From positions 13,905,297 through 13,969,296 of the forward strand of contig OY986966.1 in NCBI GenBank assembly GCA_963920575.1: a stretch of DNA of 64,000 bases. The letters run 5' to 3'. A model generated the notes under the pieces. That model searched no databases. It was given only the letters and a program-made list of their open reading frames with translations, and was not told the DNA's origin. Positions 31,843 to 43,438 of this stretch are shown here, piece by piece (position 1 is the first letter of the stretch; every line of letters begins with the position of its first letter). The stretch is from Narthecium ossifragum. Lineage: Eukaryota > Streptophyta > Magnoliopsida > Dioscoreales > Nartheciaceae. A program made the position numbers and the translations under genes.

Positions 31843-34800
31843 CCAAGCTGACGACGAAATCCATGATTTATCTCCATGCCTCCTGAATGAGCAGCAACAG
31901 GAGAGGAGTGAACCCCACGTAGGATGTCCTCGTGCAACTCTGGATCTGCTACTCCACCTCTGGGGTACTATCAACTGTCTGCTAAAGCCGTCAGGAAACT
32001 CTATAGCCTCGATGTCATCGTCGCTCCACGCCGTCATGGTCCTGGTGCAGACTCTCGGGGTAGGGTTGCCTCGGCCTCCACCTCGTATGGTCTCTGCTCT
32101 CTGCCAACTCTGGCTGATCCTCTGCACGGAGGAACCTTCAAGAACACCCTATCAGGAACTGAGAACTCCAAAGATCATCGCCTCTTACCTGAGTAGCTCT
32201 CTCGTCTGCTCTGTGCTGATCTCCCTGAGAACTGTCTGATGACGTCTGGGATGGTGGATGGTGTCTCAACAACGTCGGTTGAGCAATCGGATGAACGGCA
32301 CGAACTGCCGTGCTACACCTAGAATGACACTGCACCCGTCTAGACTGATGGCTGCTGGAAAAAGGAAAACTCTAGCAATGGGACGTACTCTACCTAGCAG
32401 CCTCCTGCAATCTGGTGATGACGCTCGCCATGGTGTGCTTCCGCTCCCACTCTGACACTGGAACGGGCAGTAATGGGTCTGCCGAATCTGCAACACTGCT
32501 ACCTAAGCACGACCTGCCATCTGCTGACGCTGTCCAGCCCTCTATCATGTGCTCGGTACCAACCACAACATGGATCTCCACGAGCTCCGGATATATACCC
32601 TGGGTCTATATCACTCTGGCCGGGAGAGCTGGGATGCTGCAAACACCGAAGGGGAGGTCATCTGGATTTTGGTCCTTGAAATCTGATCCAACTGATTGTC
32701 TATCTCTGATGAGCTGACAAATCCACCAAATCTGCTCTAGCCTCTTTAACCACTGTTGATGGCTAATACCCTTAAAGACACTGACTCAGTGACTTTAAGG
32801 CAAAAGCTCCAGTCTCCTGGTCACTCTGGTCAACGGTCCCGCAGTCTTGGAGATACCTCTACTGAATCTTGAACACCGTCTTCAACCTCTGCTGTCGCAC
32901 ATCTATGTCGAGCCCGGCTGAATCAATTGATCTGCCTTTCGCTGAAACTGCCCGTCCGTCGAAACCTGCCTCTGAAGGGCAAGACCTCGTGCTGGGAGCC
33001 AAATAACGCTGATACACCCTCGGCAAACGCCAAATATCGATGCTGCTCCTCCTCAACACGCCAGTAAATAGGACGCTGTCGATGAACGCTACTGCAACTG
33101 ATCAGGGTACGGCCTGAAGATCCTCTACATCAGATCTGTGAAAGTTGCTGGTGCGTCCGTCAGACTAAACGGCATCACTGTGAACTCGTACAGTCCGTAC
33201 CTCGTACGGAAGGCTGCCTCCGGGATGTCGCAATCCCGAATCCTCAGTTGGTGTAGCCGGTGCGGAGGTCAAACTCTGAAGGGGTCGACGAGTCTCTCAA
33301 CTGCCAACACATCATAGTTACACTGCAGCGGGCGCATACTTTGTGCTGCAACACTGACTAGCTTCCTGGCACCCATGCATGTATGGAGGGAACCATCCAC
33401 AATGAGAACCGAAACACACTCTGAGGTAACACACCTGGGCGAACGAAGTCCCGAGCTACCGAGTCGGCCGACTGAGTCCTCGACTCCCCAAATGCTGCTG
33501 GCATCCACATGCAAACTCGCAATGCTCACAACTGCCCAAAGGAATCTCAACCTCGAACTCGGTGTCCCGCGAAGGCGACAACCAGAAAGCTCCTCAAGAA
33601 GGACAGCTACACAAACAACAACAACAACAACACGAGGGGAAAGCTGCTCTCCAGAGCACCCTCGAAAACAACGGGGAAGGAGTTCACTACAAGCCGGTGA
33701 ACAAACCTCAGCTCTCGACAAGCAGAAGGATCGCCGAACCGCGATCATCAACAAGAGCGAAACAGCGCCGTTAGGTGTGCTCACGACACCTTCCCACGGC
33801 CAAAGAAGCAGAACCCGGTGCGCGACCAACCGACGCAACCGAGGAAGCCGTCGAACCCCAACGTGCACCACACGTGGGCGACGGACACCTAGAGGTTCCC
33901 AACCTCTAGGAAACGCCCCGACAAGAGGAACCAACCCAAGCTCTTGTCCCAATCGGTGGCTACTCTCAAGCCACACTCGACTCCGGTCCCAAGCCTGAAC
34001 GGCTACAAAGGGATGAGTCACAAAGGTGAAACCCAGAGCCACGAAGGAAAACGCAAGCTGCGAGAAGCTCCGAAAGCTGAAGGTGGCGGCTCTGAAACTG
34101 GCTGCTGCTGAAGCTACCAACTCCTGTGTCTGCCCCAGGTACCTGCCCCAACTGAGGCACTAGTCCACCGCTCTGGCCCACACCGTGCGTCACGCCCGAC
34201 TGCTCTGCGGTAAGCGCCCAGCGTCCCTCGCAACCAGCACCGTCGGCGAAAAAGACCCACAACGGCTAGCACTCGAGCACCCGATGGACTACCTCTCAGT
34301 ATGACGGTCCAGGCTACCTCTCAAAGGACCGGCACGACGCTGCTGGTGCCACGGCTATCGCTCATGCTGAAACCTCTGCCTCTGCCAACGGCTACCCTAC
34401 CGTTCCCCAGAAGCAGGAATGACAACCCCGAAACTCACCACGACCACCGGCCAACTGCCCGGTGTCAACCCTCAAGTCATCTGTCTCAGTATCCGGAGTA
34501 CAGTCCAGGGCGTCCCCCGCTATCGCTCCAGCATACCGAGCCAGGTGATCCAACCAACCCGCATGCTACCACGTGGTGCGAGTACCCAGAACCAGAGGAG
34601 GGTACTCCCAACTACACCACCCCCCAAGGGTAGGTGGCAGAGAACAGTACGCGAACTATTCTCAACACACAACCAACAGTGTCCCTAGTGGCCCCGACAA
34701 GCGCCACTACGAATCGCTTCCTGGGAAGGCAAGAAACAACAGCTTCCCAAGCAAGCGATACTCCAGGATGTCCAAAACATCCGGGATCCGGGACACCTCC

Positions 34801-35157
34801 TTCAATCAGTCCTCTACTGTCGAAGGATCTCCAACATCGTCCCTGGGCCACTACGGGCCCACCTCTCAGGATTCCAAGAGTATAAAGGTGACACGTCCTA
34901 TTCCCTACTCGCTCATCTCCAGCACGGGAGGAGACACTGTCAGGCGAGGGAACGAACGACACCGGTGCGCATGCACATCTCCCCCTGAGACATCATGACG
35001 CAACCGGGTAGCAACAAAACACAGCAGCAAACAGATAGATAAGCATGTCACACGCAATCGCAAACAGACATGAAAGGATGTTCTAGACCTAGAACTATCC
35101 CATTCCACACTCAATCTCAACCGTATCCTGATCCTAACCCTGGGATCTACAACCTAT
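31843..35157 (-). pseudogene. Non-coding internal region of element B
   Basis: It holds no usable ORF. From 31900 to 32500 degenerate copies of the integrase region recur (around 32200 the minus-strand GATAGGGTGTTCTTGAAGG matches [10 protein letters not shown] coding DNA). From about 33269 to 35157 it matches the 5' part of the D1 and D3 internal regions. A few AAC runs occur near 33610. Nothing suggests a host gene. Confidence 0.6.
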
Positions 35158-35169
35158 GCTCTGATACCA
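35158..35169 (-). promoter_or_regulatory. Primer-binding site, initiator-Met tRNA (element B)
   Basis: TGGTATCAGAGC on the minus strand next to the LTR end at 35173. Confidence 0.9.
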
Positions 35170-35919
35170 AGCTGTCGCGCCCCGACCCGCGAAAGCCCAA
35201 CCGGGCCGGGCGACGCGAACCGGAACCTAACTAAATGCGGAAATAAAGGCGAGGGGTTCCCCCAACTGACTGATTTCACAATTCAATTCATAAGCACCCC
35301 TGAATATTACAACAAATTTAAAACCTCAACAGATATAATATAATATTCAAAAAAAACCTCAAAGGGGTTACAACAGTTTATACATCATACTCCCGTATGA
35401 GACTAACTATAACAAAAGTGTACAATGATAATCACCGATCCTCAGACCCCGCCAGACGCCGCCGCGCCACCAAACACCTGCCCGGTAGGGGCTACTGAAG
35501 GAAAGCTGGCGCCTGCACCTGCAAACGCAGCCCGGGTAGGAGTGAGCATAAAGGTCAGTAGGGTTCTACACTACGTCACACAGACGGAAGGGGAACGCAA
35601 GAGTGTCGCCCTCGAGTAAGACCTGGGTGTATACAGGGGTCCCATAACCCCACCGCGTGTCCCTGAGGCCCAGGGGCAGCACTCAGTAGCAGGAACAACA
35701 CTGGCGACACACCTACAGGAACCCGACACTGCAAGGTCAGCACAGTGGGATGATAAGACGTGAAAAGTACATAAATCACCCTTTTAACTTGGCCTTGTTA
35801 GTCTCCGAGCAAGGCCTTACTGATGGATTTTACCCTATTACAGGTACAAGTGCCCTCAACGAGGATTGGATCAAGTTCTGAGCTTAAACGATGTCATTCG
35901 GGCCAGTTTTTATGAAGAA

Positions 35920-36218
35920 GATCGATCCTTTATTGAAGGAGGATCGATCCTGTGCAGTACATCAAGAACAAAGCCAATCAGTTCTGAAGGATCGATCCTC
36001 ACTATGGAAAGGATCGATCATTTTTGCACATTTTTCCAGGGACAGAACGCAAATTCTAGAGGATCGATCTTCACACACTGGAGGATCGATCTTCATCGGG
36101 GCGCAGCCAGAATTCAAGAAGTAAAAGATCGATCCTTTCCTATAGGAGGATCGATCCTTCACGGGACCAGCGATCACACGAAGAGGAAGATCGATCCTCC
36201 ACCCTATGAGGATCGATC
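35920..36218. promoter_or_regulatory. GATCGATC palindrome array in U3 of the C 5' LTR
   Basis: Ten exact octamers at 35920, 35942, 35990, 36012, 36062, 36084, 36127, 36149, 36189 and 36211: five pairs, each 22 bp apart, with AGGATCGATCCT-type arms. The last is about 65 bp upstream of TATA. The 3' LTR copy (about 45442-45745) has one octamer changed to GATTGATC. Confidence 0.8.
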
Positions 36219-36281
36219 CTTTGGTGCCAGCCGAGCAAAATCAATGGCCCAGATCTAATCCGAGGGGTGGATATTTGTTTA

Positions 36282-36291
36282 CTATAAATAG
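36282..36291 (+). promoter_or_regulatory. TATA box of the C 5' LTR
   Basis: CTATAAATAG, identical to that of E1; the 3' LTR copy is at 45806-45815. Confidence 0.75.
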
Positions 36292-37335
36292 ACCCCTCTT
36301 GGGGGATTTTGGGAGGCTTCTCTTAGTTCTTTCTCCAGCCCTTCTAGGTTTCTTACCCAATTGAGAGGAGGACTTCTTGGAGGGAATCCATGGGAGGAGA
36401 GCTTCATCAACCTCCATCCATGGATCCAACCAAGATGAGTAGCTAACTTCCTATCTCTTGGGATTTCCATGTAGTTGTAGGATTCTTTTGTAGTTTTCTT
36501 AGGGTTTTGATGTGTAATCTTTAGGGATTGATCTATTGTATGGATTTGAGCATTATTTCTCTATCTTTGTACATGGATTTCATATGATGAATGGATGAAT
36601 GCCTTTCTTTGGTATGAGTTAAAACTTGTGCATGATAGGTGTTTGTTGTTATGCCCCAATGAGTTGGATGTGCTAGAAACACATCCAAATCTATTGGGAG
36701 GATTATTAGCCCTAGATTAGAGATTAGGGATGCTAGAACCATCCCTATCTCTCTAATCAAATGATCCATTCTATCTTTCTCTTGCATTGGATTCGAGGTG
36801 CTAGAACCATCTCGATCCAATGCCCGACTCCATGCAATATCTTTTTCTTGCGACGAATCAATCTTAATCGAAGGTTCGTTAGCGACGATAGAAGCTAATC
36901 ACTCATTCGTCGACTTTGTGAATGAGCTTCTTTCCGACGGATGATCCTAAACCGACTTCCATTGAGCGATAAGTGAGGCTAATCACCCGCTTGTCGACTT
37001 CTTGATTTCGATCGTCCCAATTGGATTACACACCTTAATTCATTAGGAGGCTACACTAGAACCTACAATGAAGTGGAGATCCCAAGACCTCTCTATATTA
37101 GTTATATTCCTCTACACTTAGTTAATTACTTTAATAGTCATTAATCCAAAACCCAAATCATTTTAGCTAGTTGATTGGAGTTATCTATCGAGTACGTTAG
37201 TCAATTCTCATTTCCCTGCGGATCGACCCGGTCTCCCGCTAGCTATGTAGTAGTTAGTTAGGATTCGGTATAAATTGTAATCGTTGACGCCCTAGTCACT
37301 TTTAACGACGAGTGGTTTGGGTGCTGTCAAGATTT

Positions 37336-37353
37336 TGGCGCCGTTGCCGGGGA
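37336..37353 (+). promoter_or_regulatory. Primer-binding site, Asp tRNA (element C)
   Basis: TGGCGCCGTTGCCGGGGA six bases after the LTR: the full Athila/Tat-type site. Confidence 0.92.
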
Positions 37354-37593
37354 GATTTTGATGATTTGAATTTCTTACTTGATAAATTCCTTCCTTCAAT
37401 TAGATTGCTTTATTTTCTTTTATTACAAAATAGCAAAAATAGAACGTTGCTTATATTGTATATCTTTTTTTGGTTGTAGGTGAAGCTTCCGAGCGGCGAA
37501 GCGACTCATCTACGGGCGAGGATACAAAGTTCTTGGACCATCCCACTGTAATGTATCTCTTACCTTGTATGGTCCAAGTTTTTATATGTTTGA

Positions 37594-39915
37594 ATGAGTG
37601 TGCATGAGGATTCGGATCTAGATATCACATTGCAAGAATTCCTAGATTCTAGGACATGTTCAAGCATACCCTTGCATAAGGATCTCCCGTTTCCTCAAGT
37701 CATGGATGCTCCCATCCCGGACCCCAATCCTAATGCCAATCCCATTCCGGACCGTAGAAGTATGAGGGATTATTATGTCCCTACTACTTTTGCACCTACA
37801 TCGGGCATACAACAACCCGTTGTTCAAGCCGCACTTTACGAGTTTAAGCCTCAATTCCTTCCAAACTTTCACGGCTTGAGTAATGAGGACCCTTACTATC
37901 ACTATGAAGACTTCCTCGAAAAGAGTTCCACGGTCAAAATTCCAAACTTTACCGAGCATGCTATGAGATTAAAGTTGTTCCCATTTACCTTGAAGGGCAA
38001 AGCCAAGCATTGGTTAGGATCCCTTGAGCCTCAAACGATCACCACATGGGACCAATTACAAAGTGCTTTTCTTGAAAAATTCTTCCCTATCGCAAAGACT
38101 CATGAGATGAGGACCCAAATTACGACCTTTCGTCAAGAAGATGACGAACCTTTTCATGATGCTTGGGATAGGTTTAAAGAGCTTCTTAGGAAATGCCCAC
38201 ACCATCAAATCCCTAAGTGGTCTCTTGTTGATTATTTTTACAATGGCCTTAGAATACGTCATCAACAAGATGTAGACACCGCTTGTGGTGGGGTGTTCAT
38301 GACAAATCCCTATGAGGACTCATGGGTTTTATTTGGAAAGCTTGCCATTAATTCCCAAAACCATGCCTACACTTCAAGGAATGTTAGGGAGACTTCAAGT
38401 GCTAAGGGACAATCCAACCCGAGAGGATTTTTAGAGTTATCCGAAGCTACCCGTGTTTCACAACAAATCGATACTCTAAGTAGGAAATTTGATCAAGTTC
38501 TTGCTCATTCTTTGAATCAAATTCCTACTCCTCCTTCTTCATCGAGCTACCCACTCAATTCTCCATCATTGGGAGAACTTTGCTTCCTATGCTCGACTCC
38601 CGGCCACGTAGTTACCGATTGCCATTTGGCCAGTGAGTATCCGGAGCTCGTGCAAGAGCATATCAATGCGATTTTCAATCAAGCAAAGCCTACTTATGAT
38701 CCTTATCCAAATGCATACAATCCTAGGCCTCCGATTTCGGGCAATCAAGCCCCAAGCTATCCTCCTAGGTACCGAGCGCCATATCATGCTAACCCACCTC
38801 CACAAAATCAATCCACTTACCGGCCACCTCAAGCTCCTCATGCATATCCACCTCAAGTGACGGGTTATCCTCAATCCTCTCATCCTCCAAGTTGGAATCA
38901 AAGGCCACCTGGGCCTTCCCAATACCAAGCCCATCAAGCCCCTCAAGCTCCGAAACGTGATCCTTGTATTGAGGAAAGGCTTCTCAAGGCTTTGGACTCT
39001 TTTGAGACAAGTACCCAACTTTTGCATTCTCATTCCCAATCCATTGCAAAGTTGGAAGTGCAAATAGGCCAATTGGCCAATACTATGGCAAGAAGGGAGG
39101 ACGGTAGACTTCCTAGTCAACCCATAGAAAACCCTAAAGGCCAACATTTCATTGATTCCACTCACGAGGAAGTGCAAGCGGTCACTACCCTCCGAAGTGA
39201 AAAGATTTTTCCTAATGTTGAGATGTCCAAAGACACCACATTAGAGCGAGAGCATGAGCCTCATTTGTCTACTTCAATGAAAGATGCTCAAGCATCACCT
39301 CATCATACCCCTCATGATTCTTCAAGTCCATTGCCATCTTTCAAGGAAACTGAGCCTACTTTACTCGATCCATTGCCGACCAAAGCATACATTCCTAGAG
39401 CTCCATACCCTCAAGCACTAGTTGATCCTCAAGCTACATCCCAACCTTGGAAGGTGGGCAAGTATGAGGAGATGCTAGAACTTTTCAAGAAGGTCCACAT
39501 CAACCTTCCCTTGTTGGATGCCATCAAGCAAGTGCCTTCTTACGCAAAATTCTTGAAAGATTTGTGTACCCATAAGAGGCAATCCAAATCTCACGTCTCC
39601 AAAAAGCTTTTCCTAACTGAGCAAGTTAGCTCTATTCTTCAACTTGATCTACCTCCGAAATTGAGAGACCCCGGTACTCCTACCATCTCTTGCATCATAG
39701 GAGATCAATTGATTGAGGGGGCTCTTCTTGATTTAGGAGCTAGTGTGAATCTTATGCCATATTCCTTATTTTGTAAGTTTGGCTTAGGAGAGCTCAAGCC
39801 GACCTCGATGACTTTGCAATTGGCCGATAGATCTCTCAAGACACCACGAGGTGTTCTTGAAGAGATACTAGTCAAGTCGATAGACGTGTTTTCCCGGTCG
39901 ATTTTGTGGTTTTAG
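37594..39915 (+). CDS. gag-protease of element C
   Basis: 773 codons from ATG at 37594. The gag core is at residues ~80-260 (PQFLPNFHGLSNEDPY, KLFPFTLKGKAKHWL, TTFRQEDDEPFHDAWDRFKE). A CCHC zinc knuckle is at residues ~330-343 (CFLCSTPGHVVTDC), followed by a long Pro/Gln/Tyr-rich stretch and a coiled helical part (QSIAKLEVQIGQLANTMA). The aspartic protease starts near residue 713 with ALLDLGASVNLMPYS, the DLGAS form usual in Athila. A one-base loss at about 39876 shifts the frame, so this frame ends at 39915 while the protease continues in another. Gag would form virus-like particles in the cytoplasm; protease would cut it. The gag domain looks complete, the protease broken. Confidence 0.9.
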   Translation: MSVHEDSDLDITLQEFLDSRTCSSIPLHKDLPFPQVMDAPIPDPNPNANPIPDRRSMRDYYVPTTFAPTSGIQQPVVQAALYEFKPQFLPNFHGLSNEDPYYHYEDFLEKSSTVKIPNFTEHAMRLKLFPFTLKGKAKHWLGSLEPQTITTWDQLQSAFLEKFFPIAKTHEMRTQITTFRQEDDEPFHDAWDRFKELLRKCPHHQIPKWSLVDYFYNGLRIRHQQDVDTACGGVFMTNPYEDSWVLFGKLAINSQNHAYTSRNVRETSSAKGQSNPRGFLELSEATRVSQQIDTLSRKFDQVLAHSLNQIPTPPSSSSYPLNSPSLGELCFLCSTPGHVVTDCHLASEYPELVQEHINAIFNQAKPTYDPYPNAYNPRPPISGNQAPSYPPRYRAPYHANPPPQNQSTYRPPQAPHAYPPQVTGYPQSSHPPSWNQRPPGPSQYQAHQAPQAPKRDPCIEERLLKALDSFETSTQLLHSHSQSIAKLEVQIGQLANTMARREDGRLPSQPIENPKGQHFIDSTHEEVQAVTTLRSEKIFPNVEMSKDTTLEREHEPHLSTSMKDAQASPHHTPHDSSSPLPSFKETEPTLLDPLPTKAYIPRAPYPQALVDPQATSQPWKVGKYEEMLELFKKVHINLPLLDAIKQVPSYAKFLKDLCTHKRQSKSHVSKKLFLTEQVSSILQLDLPPKLRDPGTPTISCIIGDQLIEGALLDLGASVNLMPYSLFCKFGLGELKPTSMTLQLADRSLKTPRGVLEEILVKSIDVFSRSILWF

Positions 39916-40844
39916 ACATGGAGCCCGGACCAAGGCATAAACAGTTCATTCCCATCATTCTAGGTTGACCATTCCTTGCCACAGCCAACGCTTTAATAAA
40001 TTATAGGAATGGAGTCATGACCGTGACATTTGGCAACATGGAGATACGGCTTAACATTTTTGATGCATCTAAGCATTATGCATGTGAAAAAGAGTGTTTT
40101 ATGATTGATGTATGGAATGACCATGACGAGGTTGAATGCTTGAATGATTTACTTGGTAATGATGAAGAGGTTGATGATGATTGTTATGATATTAATCTTC
40201 CAGTATATCAAACATTTTATGAAGACATACCTAATTAGGAAGAGAATGCTTGTGATATCAATATGCCGGTTTATGAAGTCTTTAGTGAAGATATATCAAT
40301 TTTCGGGGACACCTCGGATATTAATATGCCTATCTATGAGGTGTTTTGGGAGGATGTACCTAGTATTGATGAACCGAGTTTGGTTATTTCTCAAGAAAGG
40401 TTATCAATCTCTCATGATTGTGAGGATGAAGGACAACATATCCGGCCGACATTGGAGACTCTTGAAGTTTTGGATAAGGTCTTGCCCAGTCTTGAATATG
40501 ATTATATAGATGATGATTGTGTGACCCCTTGGTGGAGACATGATTTTAATTTGCCGCCTTCTATATCTTCCTCCACAATAATATTTGCCACAACACTATC
40601 ATTGCTCATCTTGAATGCCACCACATTTCCCGCGTTCATGCATACATTCATTCGGCCTTATAAAACCGTTAGTAAAAAACGTGACATCTTTTGTGCTAAA
40701 ATGGATATAAAGTTAAAATGGCTTGTGATGAAAGAAATGTGGTTTTATCATTGGCATTTAAATAAAGTTCTTCGAAAATGGCTTCGATCTCGCATTTCTA
40801 GATGCGACCACCATTTAGAGGGGACATCGAAATTTTATGGGTGA
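39876..40844 (+). pseudogene. Distal protease and acidic repeat tail of element C, two nonsense codons
   Basis: Frame following the shift: FVVLDMEPGPRHKQFIPIIL, TGA at 39966-39968 where Arg is usual, then PFLATANALINYRNG, the normal protease end. Past TAG at 40236-40238 it stays open to 40844. It contains three tandem copies of DINxPVYxxFxED (40188-40370), an acidic part and a hydrophobic/basic end (TIIFATTLSLLILNATTFP). Where RT should begin there is none. The function of the tail is unknown. Confidence 0.75.
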
Positions 40845-42025
40845 GCTTGCATTGTGTCGAGCTAGAGACGGTAAATCAAGCGCTTGGTGGGAGGCAACCC
40901 ACCCATTTTTCGTATTTTTCTGCATTTGGTTGTTATTTCTTCTTTGCATGATTGATTGTTTTTCTCATTATTTGCATGTTTGATTTTGGTGTGTTTTTGA
41001 TTTGATCTTTGTTGGAATAATTGTGATGTCTAGATGATATGTTGAATTTGTGGGATGATTGACGTGTTGTCTGGTTTAGAGGGTTTGTATTGTGGTATTT
41101 TAATGCCTAAGGAGCCTAGTATTCTTGCTTAAGGTGTGTGGGGCGAATTCCCAGGTTTTCAGCCCAGTTTTGCATTTTGGTACATAAATGATCGATCCTC
41201 CAAGCGGAGTGGATCGATCCTTTATGTCCGATTGAATTTACGCTGGAACCTGGAGGCGAGAGATCGATCCTTCCTTACCCCATGATCGATCATTTTTTAG
41301 AATTTTTTCGTGACAGGGGGTTGGTTTTTAGAAGATCGATCCTTCCATCTCTCAGGATCGATCATTTTTGCGAATTTATTTGTGACAGAGGGATGGTTGC
41401 TGGATGATCGATCCTTGAGCATAGAAAGATCGATCTTACTTACTTATACACGTCAGCACGACTTAAGTGAGAACCGTTATGATGCTGCCACGTGTTCAAA
41501 AGATCGATCTTGTTCTCTCAGGAGATCGATCTTTTACGGGGATGGTTAAAAAAATATATAGGCGCGGGAGATCGACTTAAGGCCCCAAGCCCTAAGATCG
41601 ATCCTCTCTTCCCCTTCCCCTGTTCGCCCGGACGCCGCATCCCTTCTTGGCCGCCTCCAACCGGTGCGCCACCCTCTCCTCCGGCCGGATTTCACCACCG
41701 CCGACCTTCCCAAGGTGTCCGTAACCACCCTTCACCTCCCTTCGCCTCTCGATCGAGCTCCCGTCCCCCACATTTACCCCACCTCCTCTCACATCTCCGT
41801 GATTGGCGGGATCCTTTCGCCTCCGACGCAAATCGCCGCCGCCCTCCACCTCCCAGTGCCTCCACTACCCCTCCCCTTCACTCCTCTTCCCTCAATCGAC
41901 CCCAGCGCCGTCCACATTTCGTCATCACCTTCCATCGAGCCGCCGGTGCCGCCTCATCCTTCAAGCTCGTCGTCGCCGGCCACCTTTGTTGATCCAGTTC
42001 CCCCTTGCTGCCACACTCACCTCCC
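40845..42025 (+). other. Spacer between gag-protease and the env-position ORF of element C
   Basis: AT-rich to about 41160, then an 11-copy GATCGATC array, a TATA-like box and a C-rich leader-like stretch (41600-42025). The C-rich stretch carries open frames in more than one phase, which I take as a composition effect. Confidence 0.6.
41190..41603. promoter_or_regulatory. Internal GATCGATC palindrome array ahead of the env-position ORF
   Basis: Octamers at 41190, 41212, 41262, 41284, 41334, 41356, 41406, 41428, 41502, 41524 and 41596. The first ten form five pairs, each again 22 bp apart, as in the LTR of this element. ATATATAGG at 41554-41562 could be a TATA box. The arrangement copies the U3 layout and suggests an internal promoter. 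Confidence 0.72.
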
Positions 42026-43438
42026 ATGGTTCGCAAGCACACCGCCGCCATCAAGAAGGCCACCGGGAAGGGCAAGGCTGTGTCTTCCTCTTCCTCTCCA
42101 GCCGGGCAAACTTCTTCCACACCATCCTCACAGGTGGCATCCTCTCCATCTTTCTCTGGGCCGGCCGCTGATTCACCTTCTCCTCCTACACGGCCGGTCC
42201 GTGCCACGCGTGCCTCCGCCACTTCGTCCACAGCTCTGGCAGCTTCCAAGAGAAAAGCCTCCGCTGCCCCTTTGTCATCCAATCCTCGCCGATCCAAGAA
42301 GTTGAAGAAGCCCAAGCCCTCCACTGCGCCCACTGACGTTCGAGGCCTAGATCCGCAGTGGCGACGGGAGGTACGCCTCAAGTACACCTTTGACGTCTCC
42401 TTCTTCCGCACGATCGAGCATGCGCAAGATTCCGTCGCCACACTGGAAGCCCGCGGCTGGCTGCCCTTCTGCACCCCCTCCACCACTGTTTACCCACGGC
42501 TGGCCTGCATGTTCTACCAGAACATGAAGGCTATTCCCTGCGGTAATGAGAGGGACGAGGCTGGTGATGCCCCGAGCCGGGCCTTGGGCTTCACCTCGAT
42601 CATTGACGGCGAGGATATCACATTCACTGCCCAGGACGTGACTGCCCTCTTGGGTGTCCCTCGCCACTCCCCTGGTCTCCACCGGGCCACCCCTGAGGAG
42701 CTGCCTCGTGAGGTTGATGCCCAGCTGTTTCTCCACCCAGATCGCACAGGAGAGGGCAAATTTGTGCGGGCAGAGCTGCCCCCTCAAATGTGGTTGATCG
42801 ACGATATCTTTCGCCGAAACATTTACCAAAACGGCCACGCCCAGTATAGGACTAGCAAGTGGTTGTGTTCACTACGGTTTTTGGCTAAGTCGTGGTCAAT
42901 CGACTTGGCCCAGCAGGTCATCGAGGACATGTCCCAGTTTTATTGTGGAGCGGTTCGGGACCGATCGCCCAGTTTTAACGATAAACCCGTCCCGCACCCC
43001 TGCCTTATTTCGGCTTTTCTCGCTAGCCAGGACCTAGTCCCGGAGGGTGAGCCTACTGTCTCGGACGCGGCCTTAAGATTTGCCCGCTTCGGTAAGGCCA
43101 CCTGGGGCAAGGTCCTTAGCCATATGAGGAGAGCCGGCCATCCTCGTCCTCAGCCGAGACCCAGTAGGACCCAGTCGACCCCAGAGTTCGGGCCTGTCAA
43201 GCACCCGACTATGGGTGAGATCTATCGGGAGCATCGGGCATTCCAGGACGTGGTGCTGCAGCGGTTGGACGCGGTAGACGCGCGCGACGCCGCCCTACGC
43301 CAGGACATCGCCGCCCTACACCAGGTCACGTCGAGTATCCTCGCCCGTCTCGACGCCATCCACCCTCCTCCTCCACCTGTCACAGATCTCGCTTCTTCCC
43401 ATCCGTTTACTTGTTCAGAGCCGGCACCTCAGGGATGA
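42026..43438 (+). CDS. Env-position ORF of Athila-like element C (putative plant transposon protein domain)
   Basis: 470 codons from ATG at 42026 in good context (CCCATGGTT) to TGA at 43436-43438. The N-terminus is Ser/Pro/Lys-rich and basic, with NLS-like KRKAS and RRSKKLKKPKP. The central domain (DPQWRREVRLKYTFDVSFFR, ARGWLPFC, YPRLACMFYQNMK, GEDITFTAQDVTALLGVPR) matches the pattern of the plant transposon protein domain found in the third ORF of Athila-type elements. The C-terminus has a short coiled-coil-like repeat (LQRLDAVDARDAALRQDIAALHQ). I see no signal peptide or clear membrane anchor, so an envelope role is not supported by the sequence. Its base composition is far richer in GC than the gag of the same element. 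The frame is intact. Confidence 0.8.
   Translation: MVRKHTAAIKKATGKGKAVSSSSSPAGQTSSTPSSQVASSPSFSGPAADSPSPPTRPVRATRASATSSTALAASKRKASAAPLSSNPRRSKKLKKPKPSTAPTDVRGLDPQWRREVRLKYTFDVSFFRTIEHAQDSVATLEARGWLPFCTPSTTVYPRLACMFYQNMKAIPCGNERDEAGDAPSRALGFTSIIDGEDITFTAQDVTALLGVPRHSPGLHRATPEELPREVDAQLFLHPDRTGEGKFVRAELPPQMWLIDDIFRRNIYQNGHAQYRTSKWLCSLRFLAKSWSIDLAQQVIEDMSQFYCGAVRDRSPSFNDKPVPHPCLISAFLASQDLVPEGEPTVSDAALRFARFGKATWGKVLSHMRRAGHPRPQPRPSRTQSTPEFGPVKHPTMGEIYREHRAFQDVVLQRLDAVDARDAALRQDIAALHQVTSSILARLDAIHPPPPPVTDLASSHPFTCSEPAPQG

Larger units (their letters stand above)
35751..37329 (+). repeat. 5' LTR of element C
   Basis: Begins TGATAAGACGTGAAAAG and ends GGGTGCTGTCA. It contains a ten-copy GATCGATC array, a TATA box, and downstream repeats of GTGCTAGAACCAT and CTAATCAC...GTCGACTT. 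It is a different family from the LTR of E1 despite the shared TGAT start. Confidence 0.9.

Noticed and set aside
33269..34120. Minus-strand frame in B resembling plus-strand frames in D1 and D3
   Set aside because: The similarity is at the DNA level in a shared non-coding internal region. Frames are broken at different points in each copy and no domain is visible.
41878..42486. Long minus-strand frame opposite the env-position ORF
   Set aside because: It is a shadow frame of a GC-rich ORF and has no recognisable domain.
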